DNA from: Streptomyces sp. sk2.1
Lineage (GTDB): Bacteria; Actinomycetota; Actinomycetes; Streptomycetales; Streptomycetaceae
Direction: 5' to 3'
Assembly (NCBI RefSeq): GCF_008120935.1
Contig: NZ_RDBO01000020.1
Location: 1,145,274-1,209,273, forward strand
DNA: 64,000 nucleotides
Shown here: positions 17,219 through 25,858 of the stretch, one piece after another
Position numbering within the stretch: the first letter of the stretch is position 1
Layout of the letters: every line of letters begins with the position of its first letter
Notes under the pieces: model-generated
What the model was told of the DNA's origin: nothing
The model's input: only the letters and a program-made list of their open reading frames with translations
Databases searched by the model: none
Position numbers and translations under genes: made by a program

Positions 17219-18238
17219 TCAGGCGAGGGAGACGATCATCTTTCCGGTGTTCTCGCCGCGGAGCAGACCGAGGAAGGCGTCGAAGCCGTTCTCGATGCCC
17301 TCGACGGTGGTCTCGCGGTACTTCAGTTCGCCCGAGGCCAGCCAGCCGGCGACCTCCTGGACGAACTGCGGCTGGAGGTCGGAGTGGTCGCCGACGAGCA
17401 TGCCCTGGATGCGCAGCCGCTTGCCGATGACGAGGGCGAGGTTGCGCGGGCCGGGCGTCGGCTCGGTGGCGTTGTACTGGGCGATCATGCCGCAGACGGT
17501 GACGCGGCCGTGCGGGTTGAGGGCGGAGATCGCCGCTTCGAGGTGCTCGCCGCCGACGTTGTCGAAGTAGACGTCGATGCCGTCGGGGGCGGCCTCGCGC
17601 AGCTGATCGGCCACGGGGCCGTTCTTGTAGTTGAAGGCGGCGTCGAAGCCGTACTCCTCCACGAGGAGCTCGACCTTCTCGTCGGAGCCGGCCGAGCCGA
17701 TGACCCGGGAGGCGCCCCTGAGCTTCGCCATCTGGCCGACCTGGCTGCCGACCGCGCCGGCCGCGCCGGAGACGAACACGGCGTCGCCCTCCTTGAAGGA
17801 GGCGACGTCGAAGAGGCCCGCGTAGGCGGTGAGCCCGGTCATGCCGAGCACGCCGAGGTAGGCGGAGAGCGGGGCGATGGACGGGTCGACCTTCACGGCG
17901 TGCTCGGCCGGGACGTCGGCGTACTCGCGCCAGCCGAGGCCGTGCAGGACGTGGTCGCCGACCTCGATGCCCTCCGCGTTCGAGGCGATGACCTCGCCGA
18001 CCGCGCCGCCGTCCATGGGCCGGTCGAGCTTGAAGGGCGGGATGTACGACTTCACGTCGTTCATCCGGCCGCGCATGTACGGGTCGACCGAGAAGTACCG
18101 GTTGCGGACCAGGACGCGGCCCTCGCCGGGGGCGGCGACCGGGGCCTCACGCAGCGCGAAGTCCTCGGCCTTCGGCCAGCCGTGGGGGCGGGCGACGAGG
18201 TGCCATTCGCGGCCGGATGCGGGAAGTGCTGCGGACAT
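17219..18238 (-). CDS. MDR-superfamily NADP-dependent oxidoreductase (enone/curcumin reductase-like)
   Basis: A 339-residue zinc-independent medium-chain reductase of the YncB/prostaglandin-reductase type. Landmarks are VRNRYFSVDPYMRGRM, the ATG-like GMTGLTAYAGL, the NADP-binding VSGAAGAVGSQVGQMAKLRG, and DVYFDNVGGEHLEAA. It should reduce the double bond of alpha,beta-unsaturated ketones or aldehydes with NADPH. It is 89 bp upstream of ohr on the same strand, and divergent from a MarR regulator with which it shares an intergenic inverted repeat. Together these suggest an inducible response to reactive electrophiles or quinones. Confidence 0.92.
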   Translation of the reverse strand: MSAALPASGREWHLVARPHGWPKAEDFALREAPVAAPGEGRVLVRNRYFSVDPYMRGRMNDVKSYIPPFKLDRPMDGGAVGEVIASNAEGIEVGDHVLHGLGWREYADVPAEHAVKVDPSIAPLSAYLGVLGMTGLTAYAGLFDVASFKEGDAVFVSGAAGAVGSQVGQMAKLRGASRVIGSAGSDEKVELLVEEYGFDAAFNYKNGPVADQLREAAPDGIDVYFDNVGGEHLEAAISALNPHGRVTVCGMIAQYNATEPTPGPRNLALVIGKRLRIQGMLVGDHSDLQPQFVQEVAGWLASGELKYRETTVEGIENGFDAFLGLLRGENTGKMIVSLA

Positions 18239-18370
18239 GGCTCGGTTCTCCTCAATGACTCACGGGGCGGGAGAAGCTCCGCCCGTGGGGCCGGGCCCGC
18301 GGGACCGGGTCCGCGCGGGCCCGGCCCGCCTCGGCCTGTCACCGGCCCGGCGGACGAAATACTTCATGAT

Positions 18371-18400
18371 GTGAAACAACCATGCTCCTGAATATTTCAC
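18371..18400. promoter_or_regulatory. Inverted repeat, likely MarR operator
   Basis: GTGAAA (18371-18376) and TTTCAC (18395-18400) are perfect inverted halves in an A+T-rich stretch between the divergent MDR reductase and MarR genes. TTGACA on the minus strand (in CTTGACAAAG, 18401-18410) could be the -35 box for the reductase, so the repeat would overlap that promoter. Confidence 0.5.
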
Positions 18401-18430
18401 TTTGTCAAGCAACCGGCTATCCTGGGTGTC

Positions 18431-18895
18431 ATGCCCACCCCCCGCACAGACCCGCTGACCCTTGAGGTCGTCGAGCTCATCGGTACCGTCGTGGCGCGCT
18501 ACTACGAGGAGTACGACGAGGCCGCCGCGGCCCACTCGCTCACCGGCGCGCAGGCACGCGTGCTCGGGCTGCTCGTGCTGGAGCCGATGCCCATGCGCCG
18601 GATCGCCCAGAAGCTGAAGTGCGAGCCGTCGAACGTCACGGGCATCGTCGACCGGCTGGAGACCCGCGGCCTGGTGGAGCGCAGGCCCGACCCCACCGAC
18701 CGGCGGGTGAAGCTGGCCGCCCCGACGGAGCGGGGTGCGCGGATCGCGCGGGAGCTGCGCGAGTCGCTCACCTTCGCGCGGGAGCCGCTGGCCCGGCTGT
18801 CGGACGGGGACCGCGCGCTGCTGCGGGACCTGCTGCGGCGGATGCTGGGCGGCCCGGACCTCCTGCCGGAGCGGCCGGGCCCCACCTCCGGTTGA
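18431..18895 (+). CDS. MarR family transcriptional regulator
   Basis: A 154-residue winged-helix protein. The core reads [58 protein letters not shown], the standard MarR helix-turn-helix and wing (residues ~38-98). No OhrR-type N-terminal sensing cysteine is present; the only cysteine is in KLKCEPS. It is divergent from the MDR reductase and probably controls it and itself through the inverted repeat at 18371-18400. The C-terminus is short and Pro-rich. Confidence 0.92.
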   Translation: MPTPRTDPLTLEVVELIGTVVARYYEEYDEAAAAHSLTGAQARVLGLLVLEPMPMRRIAQKLKCEPSNVTGIVDRLETRGLVERRPDPTDRRVKLAAPTERGARIARELRESLTFAREPLARLSDGDRALLRDLLRRMLGGPDLLPERPGPTSG

Positions 18896-18967
18896 CGGCC
18901 TCCCCGCCGGAGGGCCGGTCCCCCCCAGGGCCGGTCCCCCCGGCGGCCGACGGACGGACGCGGGGCG

Positions 18968-19027
18968 GACGGACGCGAGGTCGGCGGACGCGGGGTCGGC
19001 GGACGCGGGGTCGGCGGACGCGGGGTC
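18968..19027. repeat. 15-bp tandem repeat array
   Basis: Three exact copies of GGCGGACGCGGGGTC (18983-18997, 18998-19012, 19013-19027), preceded by one copy with two mismatches (18968-18982). It is in the gap between the MarR gene and the next gene. It probably arose by slippage. No coding role is seen. Confidence 0.9.
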
Positions 19028-19065
19028 GGCCGGTGGTGCGGGCCGTCGTGTGGAAGCGTGGCCCC

Positions 19066-19632
19066 ATGACCGCGTCCGCGCCCTTCGGCCCCCGTGAGTT
19101 CCAGCTCGTCCTGCTGCGCCGGATGGCCGACCACCGGCCCGACCTGGTCGAGGACGCCCGGCGCGAACTGGGCGCCTCGTCCGCCGAGATGCGCGAGGCC
19201 AACCGCCGCTGGCAGGCCATGACGCGGGCACCGCGCGGCCGGGGCGCCGCGCACCGCCACCGTTCGGTGCTCGGCGAACCCGAGTCGTCCGGGCGCCGCA
19301 CGGTCGGTGGCCTGGAGTGCGAGGTACTGCGGTGGCCGGTGCCGCTCTGGCCGGACCTGCGGTTCGAGGTGACGGCCGCGCCGGGCGGCGCCGTGTGGAA
19401 CGAGTGGCTGGTGCGGGCGCCGGGAGCGCCGGGACCGGAGCTGCGCGCGATCGCGGATCTGCGGCCCTGGTCGGCCACGGTGGACGAGGTCGCGCGGGCC
19501 TTCCCGCCGGTCCGGCCGATGGAGGGCGGCGCGCCGACCCGGTGGGCGCTGGCGATCACCGAACCGGGGACGGGGCTGCCGTACGTCGCCGAGTTCACCT
19601 GGGGGCTGTTCCAGCGACTGCTGCCGGGGTGA
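19066..19632 (+). CDS. Hypothetical protein
   Basis: A 188-residue soluble protein that I cannot assign to a family. The start [20 protein letters not shown] is clear. It continues with helix-forming charged sequence ([18 protein letters not shown]), then a Trp/Pro-rich domain with repeated [18 protein letters not shown] and [10 protein letters not shown] segments, and ends [11 protein letters not shown]. No signal peptide, membrane segment or catalytic motif is visible. Codon use is that of the neighbours. It stands alone between a MarR gene and mbl, 160 bp from the latter. ATG 19066 is the first in-frame ATG; upstream is repeat DNA. Confidence 0.75.
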   Translation: MTASAPFGPREFQLVLLRRMADHRPDLVEDARRELGASSAEMREANRRWQAMTRAPRGRGAAHRHRSVLGEPESSGRRTVGGLECEVLRWPVPLWPDLRFEVTAAPGGAVWNEWLVRAPGAPGPELRAIADLRPWSATVDEVARAFPPVRPMEGGAPTRWALAITEPGTGLPYVAEFTWGLFQRLLPG

Positions 19633-19792
19633 GCCGGGGCGGTCCGTCGCCCTTCCTGTCGGGGCGTCAGCTCCGTACCCTCCTCCGGCGCCTCCCAGCG
19701 CGCGCCGCGGCGGCACAGGGCGCACCATGCGAGAGAGAACCGGCCGCAGCCCGGCCGGTGCCCACCCGTCCGCGCTCCCGGGAGAACCTGCC

Positions 19793-20830
19793 GTGACCGT
19801 CAGTCTTGAGCAGTTGCGCCGTTGCCATGTCGCCGTCGACCTCGGGGCCGCCCGGACCCGCGTGTACGTCAAGGGGCTCGGGCTCGTCGTGGACGAGCCG
19901 AGCGTCGCCGCGGTGAACACGCGTACCGGGTCGCTCATCGCGGTCGGCGCGCTCGCCGAACAGATGACGGGCCGCACCCCCGACTACATCCGGGTGGCCC
20001 GCCCGGTCTCCGGCGGAACCGTCGTCGACATCGAGATGGCCCAGCGCATGCTCCGCCATCTGCTCGGCGAGAAGCTCCGCCGCCAGTTGCGCCGCAAGCC
20101 CCGGCTGCGGGCCGCCGCCTGCACCCCGCACGACAGCGATCCGCTCGCCCAGCGGGCCGCCGTGGAGACCCTGGTCGGGCTCGGCGCCCGGCGGGTCGAG
20201 CTGGTCGACACCCTGATCGCGGCGGCCGTCGGCTGCGGGCTGCCGGTGGAGCAGCCGACCGCGACCATGATCATGGTGTGCGGGGCGGCGACCACCCAGA
20301 TCGCGGTGCTCTCGCTCGGTTCGATCGTGAGCGCCGTACGCATCCCGGTCGGCGGCGACGCCATCGACCACGCCGTCATCCAGCACCTGCGCCAGCACCA
20401 CGCGCTGATGCTGCCGAGCCAGTCCGTGCGCCCGCTGCAACTGGCACTCAGCGGCAGCGGCCTGACCTCGCGGGGACCCGCCACGACCGAGATCCACGGC
20501 CGGGACGTGGCGACGGGCCTGGCCCGCTCGGTACGGGTCGAGACGGCGGCCGTGCGCCAGGCCATCCACGCCCCGCTCACCGGTGTCCTGGACGGGCTCG
20601 GCAAGATCCTGCGCGACTGCCCGCCCGACCTGGTGGCCGACCTCGTGGACTGCGGGATCATGATGGTCGGCGGCAGTGCCCTGCTGCCCGGTCTCGACCA
20701 GATGCTGCGGGACGCGACGGGCATGTCGGTGCACATCGCGGAACGGCCGGACGTCTGCGCGGTGCTGGGGCTCGGCGCCATGCTGGACGGCCGGATCGAG
20801 CCGATGGTCCTCGACCCGCTCGCCTGCTGA
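19793..20830 (+). CDS. mbl: MreB-like actin homologue (Mbl)
   Basis: A 345-residue actin-fold protein. Phosphate-1 loop: HVAVDLGAARTRVYVKG (residues ~9-25). Phosphate-2: MVCGAATTQIAVLSLG. Adenosine motif: GIMMVGGSALLPGLDQML near residue 287. Compared with true MreB, the GTAN of phosphate-1 is GAAR and other motifs are diverged, as in S. coelicolor Mbl (SCO2451). That protein is known to work with MreB in spore-wall synthesis. GTG 19793 is chosen for the GGGAGAA eight bases upstream; an ATG 66 bases earlier adds a disordered tail. It is followed after 20 bp by a GAF sensor protein, so the two are probably co-transcribed. Confidence 0.85.
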   Translation: MTVSLEQLRRCHVAVDLGAARTRVYVKGLGLVVDEPSVAAVNTRTGSLIAVGALAEQMTGRTPDYIRVARPVSGGTVVDIEMAQRMLRHLLGEKLRRQLRRKPRLRAAACTPHDSDPLAQRAAVETLVGLGARRVELVDTLIAAAVGCGLPVEQPTATMIMVCGAATTQIAVLSLGSIVSAVRIPVGGDAIDHAVIQHLRQHHALMLPSQSVRPLQLALSGSGLTSRGPATTEIHGRDVATGLARSVRVETAAVRQAIHAPLTGVLDGLGKILRDCPPDLVADLVDCGIMMVGGSALLPGLDQMLRDATGMSVHIAERPDVCAVLGLGAMLDGRIEPMVLDPLAC

Positions 20831-20850
20831 GCCCGAAGGGGGCGTGACGC

Positions 20851-22416
20851 GTGCCCGACGAGACGGAAGCCCCGCCCGCGGCGTCCGGGCTGCCGATGTT
20901 CCTGGAGGCGGTGCTCAGCATCGGTACCGACCTCGGGCTGCGGGCCACCCTCCAGCAGATCGTCGACACCACGACCGCCCTGACCGGAGCCCGGCAGGGT
21001 GCGCTCGGCGTGCTCGACCAGGAGCGCGGCACCATCGGCGAGTTGTTCACCTCGGGCCTCGACGAGGACGAGCGCCGGCGCATCGGCGACTTCCCGGACG
21101 GGCACTCGGGGATGCTCGGCATCCTCGTCGGCGCGTCGGAGCCGGTGCGCTCCGACGACCTGGGCACCGACCCGCGCTCCTGCGGGGTGCCGCCCGGCCA
21201 TCCGCCGGCGCGGTCCTTCCTCGGGACGCCGATCCGGGTGCACGGCCAGGTCTTCGGCAACCTCTACCTCACCAACAAGCGCGTCGGCGTCTTCACCGAA
21301 GCGGACGCGGCGGTGCTGAAGGCGCTGGCCTCGCAGGCCGGGATCGCGATCGCCAACGCCCGGCTGTACGAGGCGGCCCGGCAGCGGGAGCGCTGGATCG
21401 AGGGGGCCGCCGCCGTCACCAACGCGCTGCTGAGCGGCGGGAACCCGGCCGACGCGCTGACGACCGTCGCCGAGGGCGCCCGGGTGCTGGCCGACGCGTC
21501 CGCCGGGGTCATCCTCCAGCCGAACGCGGAGGGCGGCATGGAGATCGTCACCGCGTCCACGCGCGACGACCCGGCCGGCCTCGTCGGTACGACCATCGCC
21601 CCCGGCTCCGACGTGCTGGTCCAGCTCCTGGGCGGGGAGCCGGTGTTCATCGAGGACTCGGCGACCGATCCCCGGATGACGACGCATGTGCGGACGCGGT
21701 TCGGTCCCAGCATGATGCTGCCGCTGCGCAGCGGCGGCCGGCTGATCGGTACCCTCGCCCTGCCCCGGCGGCGCGGCGCCCGCCCGTACACGGCCGTGGA
21801 CCGGCTGCTGGCCTCGCAGTTCGCCTCGCAGGCCGCGCTCGCGCTGGTGCTGGCGGCCGCCCAGCACGACCGGGAGCAGCTGGCGGTGTACGAGGACCGC
21901 GACCGGATCGCCCGCGACCTGCACGACCTCGTGGTGCAGCGGCTGTTCGCGACCGAGATGATGCTGGAGTCGACCCGCCGCAGGACCGTCGCCCCGGAGA
22001 CGGACGAGCTGCTCGGCAGGGCGGTCGACGAGCTGGATTCCACCATCCAGGAGGTGCGGACGACGATCTTCGCCCTCCAGCAGCCGCCCGCCGAGGCGCC
22101 CGCGACCTTTCGCGGCCGGGTGCTGCGGGAGACCGGGGGCGCCTCCGCCGTGCTCGGCTTCCAGCCGTCGGTGCACTTCACCGGGGCGGTCGACGCCCTG
22201 GTCCGGGACCCCGTGGCCGGCCGGCTGCTCACCGCGCTGCGGGGCGCCCTCGCCACCGCGCACCGGCGGGCCGGGGTGTCGGCGATCGAGGTGGAAGTGG
22301 ACGCGACGGCCGTCCTCCCGGACGGGCGGACCTCGGTCCGGCTGACGGTCGCCGACGACGGCCGCGAGGAGGACGGTTCGCGCCCGGCGACCTTCACCTG
22401 GCAGGAACCGCTCTGA
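20851..22416 (+). CDS. Two-GAF histidine-kinase-like protein with degenerate ATPase domain
   Basis: A 521-residue soluble protein of the DosS/DevS layout. GAF domain 1 spans about residues 20-175, GAF 2 about 185-340, and a HisKA_3 dimerisation helix follows with the phospho-acceptor His358 in DRIARDLHDLVVQRLF. The last ~100 residues should be the HATPase domain but are broken. Where kinases have REALSNAARHA, this reads RGALATAHRRA, losing the Glu and Asn that hold Mg-ATP. The D-box is ADDGREEDG, and the protein ends before any GLG lid. It probably cannot phosphorylate itself. No response regulator is adjacent. GTG 20851 starts 20 bp after mbl, so expression is probably coupled to it. Confidence 0.85.
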   Translation: MPDETEAPPAASGLPMFLEAVLSIGTDLGLRATLQQIVDTTTALTGARQGALGVLDQERGTIGELFTSGLDEDERRRIGDFPDGHSGMLGILVGASEPVRSDDLGTDPRSCGVPPGHPPARSFLGTPIRVHGQVFGNLYLTNKRVGVFTEADAAVLKALASQAGIAIANARLYEAARQRERWIEGAAAVTNALLSGGNPADALTTVAEGARVLADASAGVILQPNAEGGMEIVTASTRDDPAGLVGTTIAPGSDVLVQLLGGEPVFIEDSATDPRMTTHVRTRFGPSMMLPLRSGGRLIGTLALPRRRGARPYTAVDRLLASQFASQAALALVLAAAQHDREQLAVYEDRDRIARDLHDLVVQRLFATEMMLESTRRRTVAPETDELLGRAVDELDSTIQEVRTTIFALQQPPAEAPATFRGRVLRETGGASAVLGFQPSVHFTGAVDALVRDPVAGRLLTALRGALATAHRRAGVSAIEVEVDATAVLPDGRTSVRLTVADDGREEDGSRPATFTWQEPL

Positions 22417-22457
22417 GACCCGGTGGACGCCGCCCCGGCCCCGCATGGCGCGTCCCC

Positions 22458-22889
22458 TCACCTCGCGGGCGCCGCCCTGAGCGCGACCCGGGTGTTGGAG
22501 TGCGCGACGCCGGCCTCCCGCTTGAGCCTGCGCAGCAGCCCGTCCAGGGCCGCGGTGTCGGCGACGGTGGCCCGTACGAGGTAGTCGTGGCCGCCGGTCA
22601 CATGGACCACCTCGGTGATGCCGGGCAGGGCGAGCACCGCCCGTTCGAACACCTCGTTCGTCGTGTCGATCCGCAGCGTCACGTCGATGAAGACGACGAG
22701 GCCGGTACGGGTGTCGGCGGCCGGGTCGATGATCACGGTGAACCCCCGGATGACGCCGTCCCGGCGCAACCGCCGCACCCGGTCGGCCGCGGCGTTGGCG
22801 CTGAGGCCGACCCGCACGCCCAGGTCGCGGTACGAGATCCGGGCGTCCTCCTGGAGGATGCCGAGGATTTCTCTGTCCAGCCGGTCCAT
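22458..22889 (-). CDS. Lrp/AsnC family transcriptional regulator
   Basis: A 143-residue protein. The N-terminal helix-turn-helix reads LDREILGILQEDARISYRDLG then VGLSANAAADRVRRLRRDGV (residues 3-47). The C-terminal RAM/Lrp ligand domain has GITEVVHVTGGHDYLVRATV, the usual amino-acid-sensing region. It lies divergent from an MFS carrier (146 bp between starts), which is its likely target. Effector unknown. Confidence 0.93.
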   Translation of the reverse strand: MDRLDREILGILQEDARISYRDLGVRVGLSANAAADRVRRLRRDGVIRGFTVIIDPAADTRTGLVVFIDVTLRIDTTNEVFERAVLALPGITEVVHVTGGHDYLVRATVADTAALDGLLRRLKREAGVAHSNTRVALRAAPAR

Positions 22890-23035
22890 ACCGCGATTGT
22901 CTCAGCTTTGTCCGGTTCGCGACGGTGCGAGTCGCGGCGGGGCCGCCCGCGGACCGGTGTCCCCGCCCCGGCGGCGTTGCCCCGCATGGCCCATTCCGGC
23001 GGGCCCACGACCGCCGCACGCCCTTGACTGAGGGG

Positions 23036-24244
23036 GTGGATACCGCCGTCAAGCAGGCTTCCGCCCCGGTCGACGCACCGTCCGCGGCCGCCTACCGCAA
23101 CCTCGTGATGGCCACGATCGGATTCGGGCTGACCTTCTGGGCCTGGAATCTGATCGCGCCCCTGGCCGGGGACTTCAAGGAGCGGCTCGGCCTGTCCTCG
23201 TTCGAGCAGTCGCTGCTGGTCGCGGTGCCGGTGCTGGTCGGTTCGGTGGGCCGGGTGCCGGTCGGCGCGCTCACCGACAAGTACGGCGCCCGGCTGATGT
23301 TCCCGCTGGTCTCGGCGCTCACCGTCGTGCCCGTGCTGCTGCTGATCCCGGCGGGGGACTCGTACGGCGCGATGCTCGCCGTGGGTTTCCTGCTGGGCCT
23401 GGGCGGCACCACGTTCGCGATCGGCATCCCGCTGGTCAACTCCTGGTTCCCCCCGGCCAAGCGGGGCCTCGCGCTCGGGGTGTTCGGGATGGGCATGGGC
23501 GGCGTGGCCCTGTCCGGGTACTTCACCCCGCGGATCGCCGAGCACGGCGACAACCTGCCGTTCCTGGTGGTCGCGGCGGCGCTCGTGGTCTACGCGGCGC
23601 TGGCCGCGGTGCTGGTCGCCGACCGGCCCGACCGGGTGGTGCCGAAGGAGTCCCTCGGCCGCCGGCTGGCCGGCGCGGGGCGGCTGCGGGTCACCTGGGA
23701 ACTGTCCGCGCTGTACGCGATCGGCTTCGGCGGGATCGTCGCGTTCGGCGTCTACCTCCCCACGTACCTGAAGACCTGGTACGACCTGTCGCCCACCGAC
23801 GCCGGCACGAAGGCCGCCGGGTTCGCCCTGGTCACGGTCGTTTTCCGGCCGATCGGCGGCTGGCTGTCGGACCGCGTCCACCCGGCCCTGGTCACGGCGG
23901 CGGCGCTCGGCCTGGCCGCCCTGATGGCGATCGTCCAGGCGTTCGACCCGCCGCTGGCCCCGGGCGGCACGGTCGCGCTGCTCTGCATGGCGGCGGGCCT
24001 GGGCACGTCGAGCGGCAGCGTCTTCGCCCTGGTCTCCCAGGTGACGCCGCAGGCGCAGGTGGGCAGCGTGACCGGAATCGTCGGGGCGATGGGCGGCCTG
24101 GGCGGTTTCGTGCCGCCGCTGGTGATGGGGGCGATCTACAGCGCGAAGGACTCGTACTCGATCGGCTTCATGCTGCTGTCGGACCTGGCGCTCGCGGGCT
24201 GCGTGTACGCGTACGGCCGGATGCGGAACGTCCGCCGGGAGTGA
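23036..24244 (+). CDS. MFS transporter, NarK/nitrate-nitrite porter-like
   Basis: A ~402-residue protein with twelve likely membrane helices. Family signs are the first helix ATIGFGLTFWAWNLIAPLAG, the motif-A loop VGALTDKYGARLMFPL, GLGGTTFAIGIPLVNSWFPP, which resembles the glycine-rich nitrate-signature region of NarK/NasA proteins, and RPIGGWLSDRV in the second half. It may carry nitrate/nitrite or another small anion; the assignment of substrate is inference. The start is uncertain. GTG 23036 has its purine stretch (GAGGGG) directly abutting it, and TTG 23024 is an alternative. It is divergent from an Lrp regulator. Confidence 0.82.
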   Translation: MDTAVKQASAPVDAPSAAAYRNLVMATIGFGLTFWAWNLIAPLAGDFKERLGLSSFEQSLLVAVPVLVGSVGRVPVGALTDKYGARLMFPLVSALTVVPVLLLIPAGDSYGAMLAVGFLLGLGGTTFAIGIPLVNSWFPPAKRGLALGVFGMGMGGVALSGYFTPRIAEHGDNLPFLVVAAALVVYAALAAVLVADRPDRVVPKESLGRRLAGAGRLRVTWELSALYAIGFGGIVAFGVYLPTYLKTWYDLSPTDAGTKAAGFALVTVVFRPIGGWLSDRVHPALVTAAALGLAALMAIVQAFDPPLAPGGTVALLCMAAGLGTSSGSVFALVSQVTPQAQVGSVTGIVGAMGGLGGFVPPLVMGAIYSAKDSYSIGFMLLSDLALAGCVYAYGRMRNVRRE

Positions 24245-24409
24245 GGCCGCCCGAGGCGGCGGGGCACGCGCCGGCGCCGCTCCTTCGGGAACGTCGAGCG
24301 GGTCCGGCCGCCCCGTGCGCCCGCGCACGCGCTCCGGCCGGGACGTGTGCGCGGCGTCACGGAACGTACGGCGGGTCGTGGGGGCCGCCGCCTCGCTAGG
24401 GTGCGGTGG

Positions 24410-25858
24410 GTGACTCCTCTTCTGTCTGTGCCGTCCGACGGTTCGACCCGGGAAGCCGTCCGATTCGGCGAACACGCCATGACCTACGACCAGTTGGCCG
24501 CCGCTTCCACCGCGCTCGCCGGGCGTCTCGCGGGTGTTGGACGGGTCGCCGTATGGGCCACGCCCACCCCCGCGACGGTGGTCGCCGTCGTGGCCGCGCT
24601 GCGGGCCGGGGTGCCGGCGGTGCCGCTGAACCCGAGGACGGGCACCCGCGAACTCGCCCACATCGTGGCCGACAGCGCCCCGGCCGTGGTGCTGGCCGGG
24701 GCGGGCGACGCGCTCCCGCCGGTGCTCGACGCGCTGGACCGCATCGACGTCGACACGGCCGGTGGGGGCCCGCACGCCGATTTCCCCGAGCCCTCCCCCG
24801 AGTCCCCCGCGCTGATCGTCTACACCTCCGGCACCACGGGCCCGCCCAAGGGCGCGGTGCTGCCGCGCCGCGCGATCGCCGCGTCGCTCGACGCGCTGGA
24901 GGACGCCTGGCGGTGGACCGGGGACGACGTGCTGGTCCACGCCCTGCCGCTGTTCCATGTGCACGGCCTGATCCTGGGTGTGCTCGGGCCGCTGCGCCGG
25001 GGCGGCTCGGTGCGGCACCTGGGCCGGTTCAGCACCGAGGGGGTGGCCCGGGAGCTGTCGTCCGGCGGCACCATGCTCTTCGGCGTGCCGACGATGTACC
25101 ACCGGCTCGCCGAGGCCCTCGACGGCGCGGCGCCGGGCGCGGACGGGCTGGCGAAGGCGCTGGCCGGGGCCCGGCTGCTGGTGTCCGGCTCGGCCGCGCT
25201 GCCGGTCCACGACCACGAGCGGATCGCGGCGGCGACGGGCCGCCGGGTCATCGAGCGGTACGGCATGACGGAGACCCTGATGAACACCGGCGTACGGGCC
25301 GACGGCGAGCCGCGCCCCGGCACGGTCGGCGCGCCCCTGCGCGGCGTCGAACTCCGGCTGGTCGAGGAGGACGGCACCGTCCTCGCCGACCCCGGCGCCA
25401 TCGGCGAGATCCAGGTGCGCGGCCCGAACCTCTTCATCGGCTATCTGAACCGCCCCGACGCCACGGCCGCCGCGCTCACCGCGGACGGCTGGTTCCGCAC
25501 CGGCGACATGGCCACCCGCGACCCCGACGGCTATGTGCGGATCGTCGGCCGCAGGGCCACCGACCTGATCAAGAGCGGCGGTTACAAGATCGGCGCCGGT
25601 GAGATCGAGAACGCGCTGCTGGACCACCCCCAGGTCCGCGAGGCCGCGGTCACCGGCGAGCCGGACCCTGACCTGGGCGAGCGGATCGTCGCCTGGGTGG
25701 TGCCGGTCGACCCGGCCGCTCCTCCGTCCGGCGACGAGCTGGCCGACCACGTGGCCGCCCAGCTGTCCCCGCACAAGCGCCCCCGCACCGTCCGCTACCT
25801 GGACGCGCTGCCCCGCAACGACCTCGGCAAGATCATGAAGAGGTCGCTCCATGCCTGA
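24410..25858 (+). CDS. matB: Malonyl-CoA synthetase (MatB)
   Basis: A 482-residue ANL-superfamily enzyme that joins malonate (or methylmalonate) to CoA using ATP. Motifs in order: VYTSGTTGPPKGAV (P-loop), HALPLFHVHGL, FGVPTMYHRLAE, LLVSGSAALPVHDHERI, ERYGMTETLMNT, GWFRTGDMA, and NDLGKIMKR with the catalytic lysine near the C-terminus. The sequence is nearly the same as S. coelicolor MatB (SCO2444) as I recall it, including RHLGRFSTEG and IKSGGYKIGAGEIENAL, so specificity for malonate is likely. GTG 24410 matches that start. Its last eight bases overlap the carboxyltransferase gene, so the two are translated together. Confidence 0.93.
   Translation: MTPLLSVPSDGSTREAVRFGEHAMTYDQLAAASTALAGRLAGVGRVAVWATPTPATVVAVVAALRAGVPAVPLNPRTGTRELAHIVADSAPAVVLAGAGDALPPVLDALDRIDVDTAGGGPHADFPEPSPESPALIVYTSGTTGPPKGAVLPRRAIAASLDALEDAWRWTGDDVLVHALPLFHVHGLILGVLGPLRRGGSVRHLGRFSTEGVARELSSGGTMLFGVPTMYHRLAEALDGAAPGADGLAKALAGARLLVSGSAALPVHDHERIAAATGRRVIERYGMTETLMNTGVRADGEPRPGTVGAPLRGVELRLVEEDGTVLADPGAIGEIQVRGPNLFIGYLNRPDATAAALTADGWFRTGDMATRDPDGYVRIVGRRATDLIKSGGYKIGAGEIENALLDHPQVREAAVTGEPDPDLGERIVAWVVPVDPAAPPSGDELADHVAAQLSPHKRPRTVRYLDALPRNDLGKIMKRSLHA

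Noticed and set aside
18968..19027. Possible CRISPR-like array
   Set aside because: The repeats are contiguous without spacers; it is a simple minisatellite.
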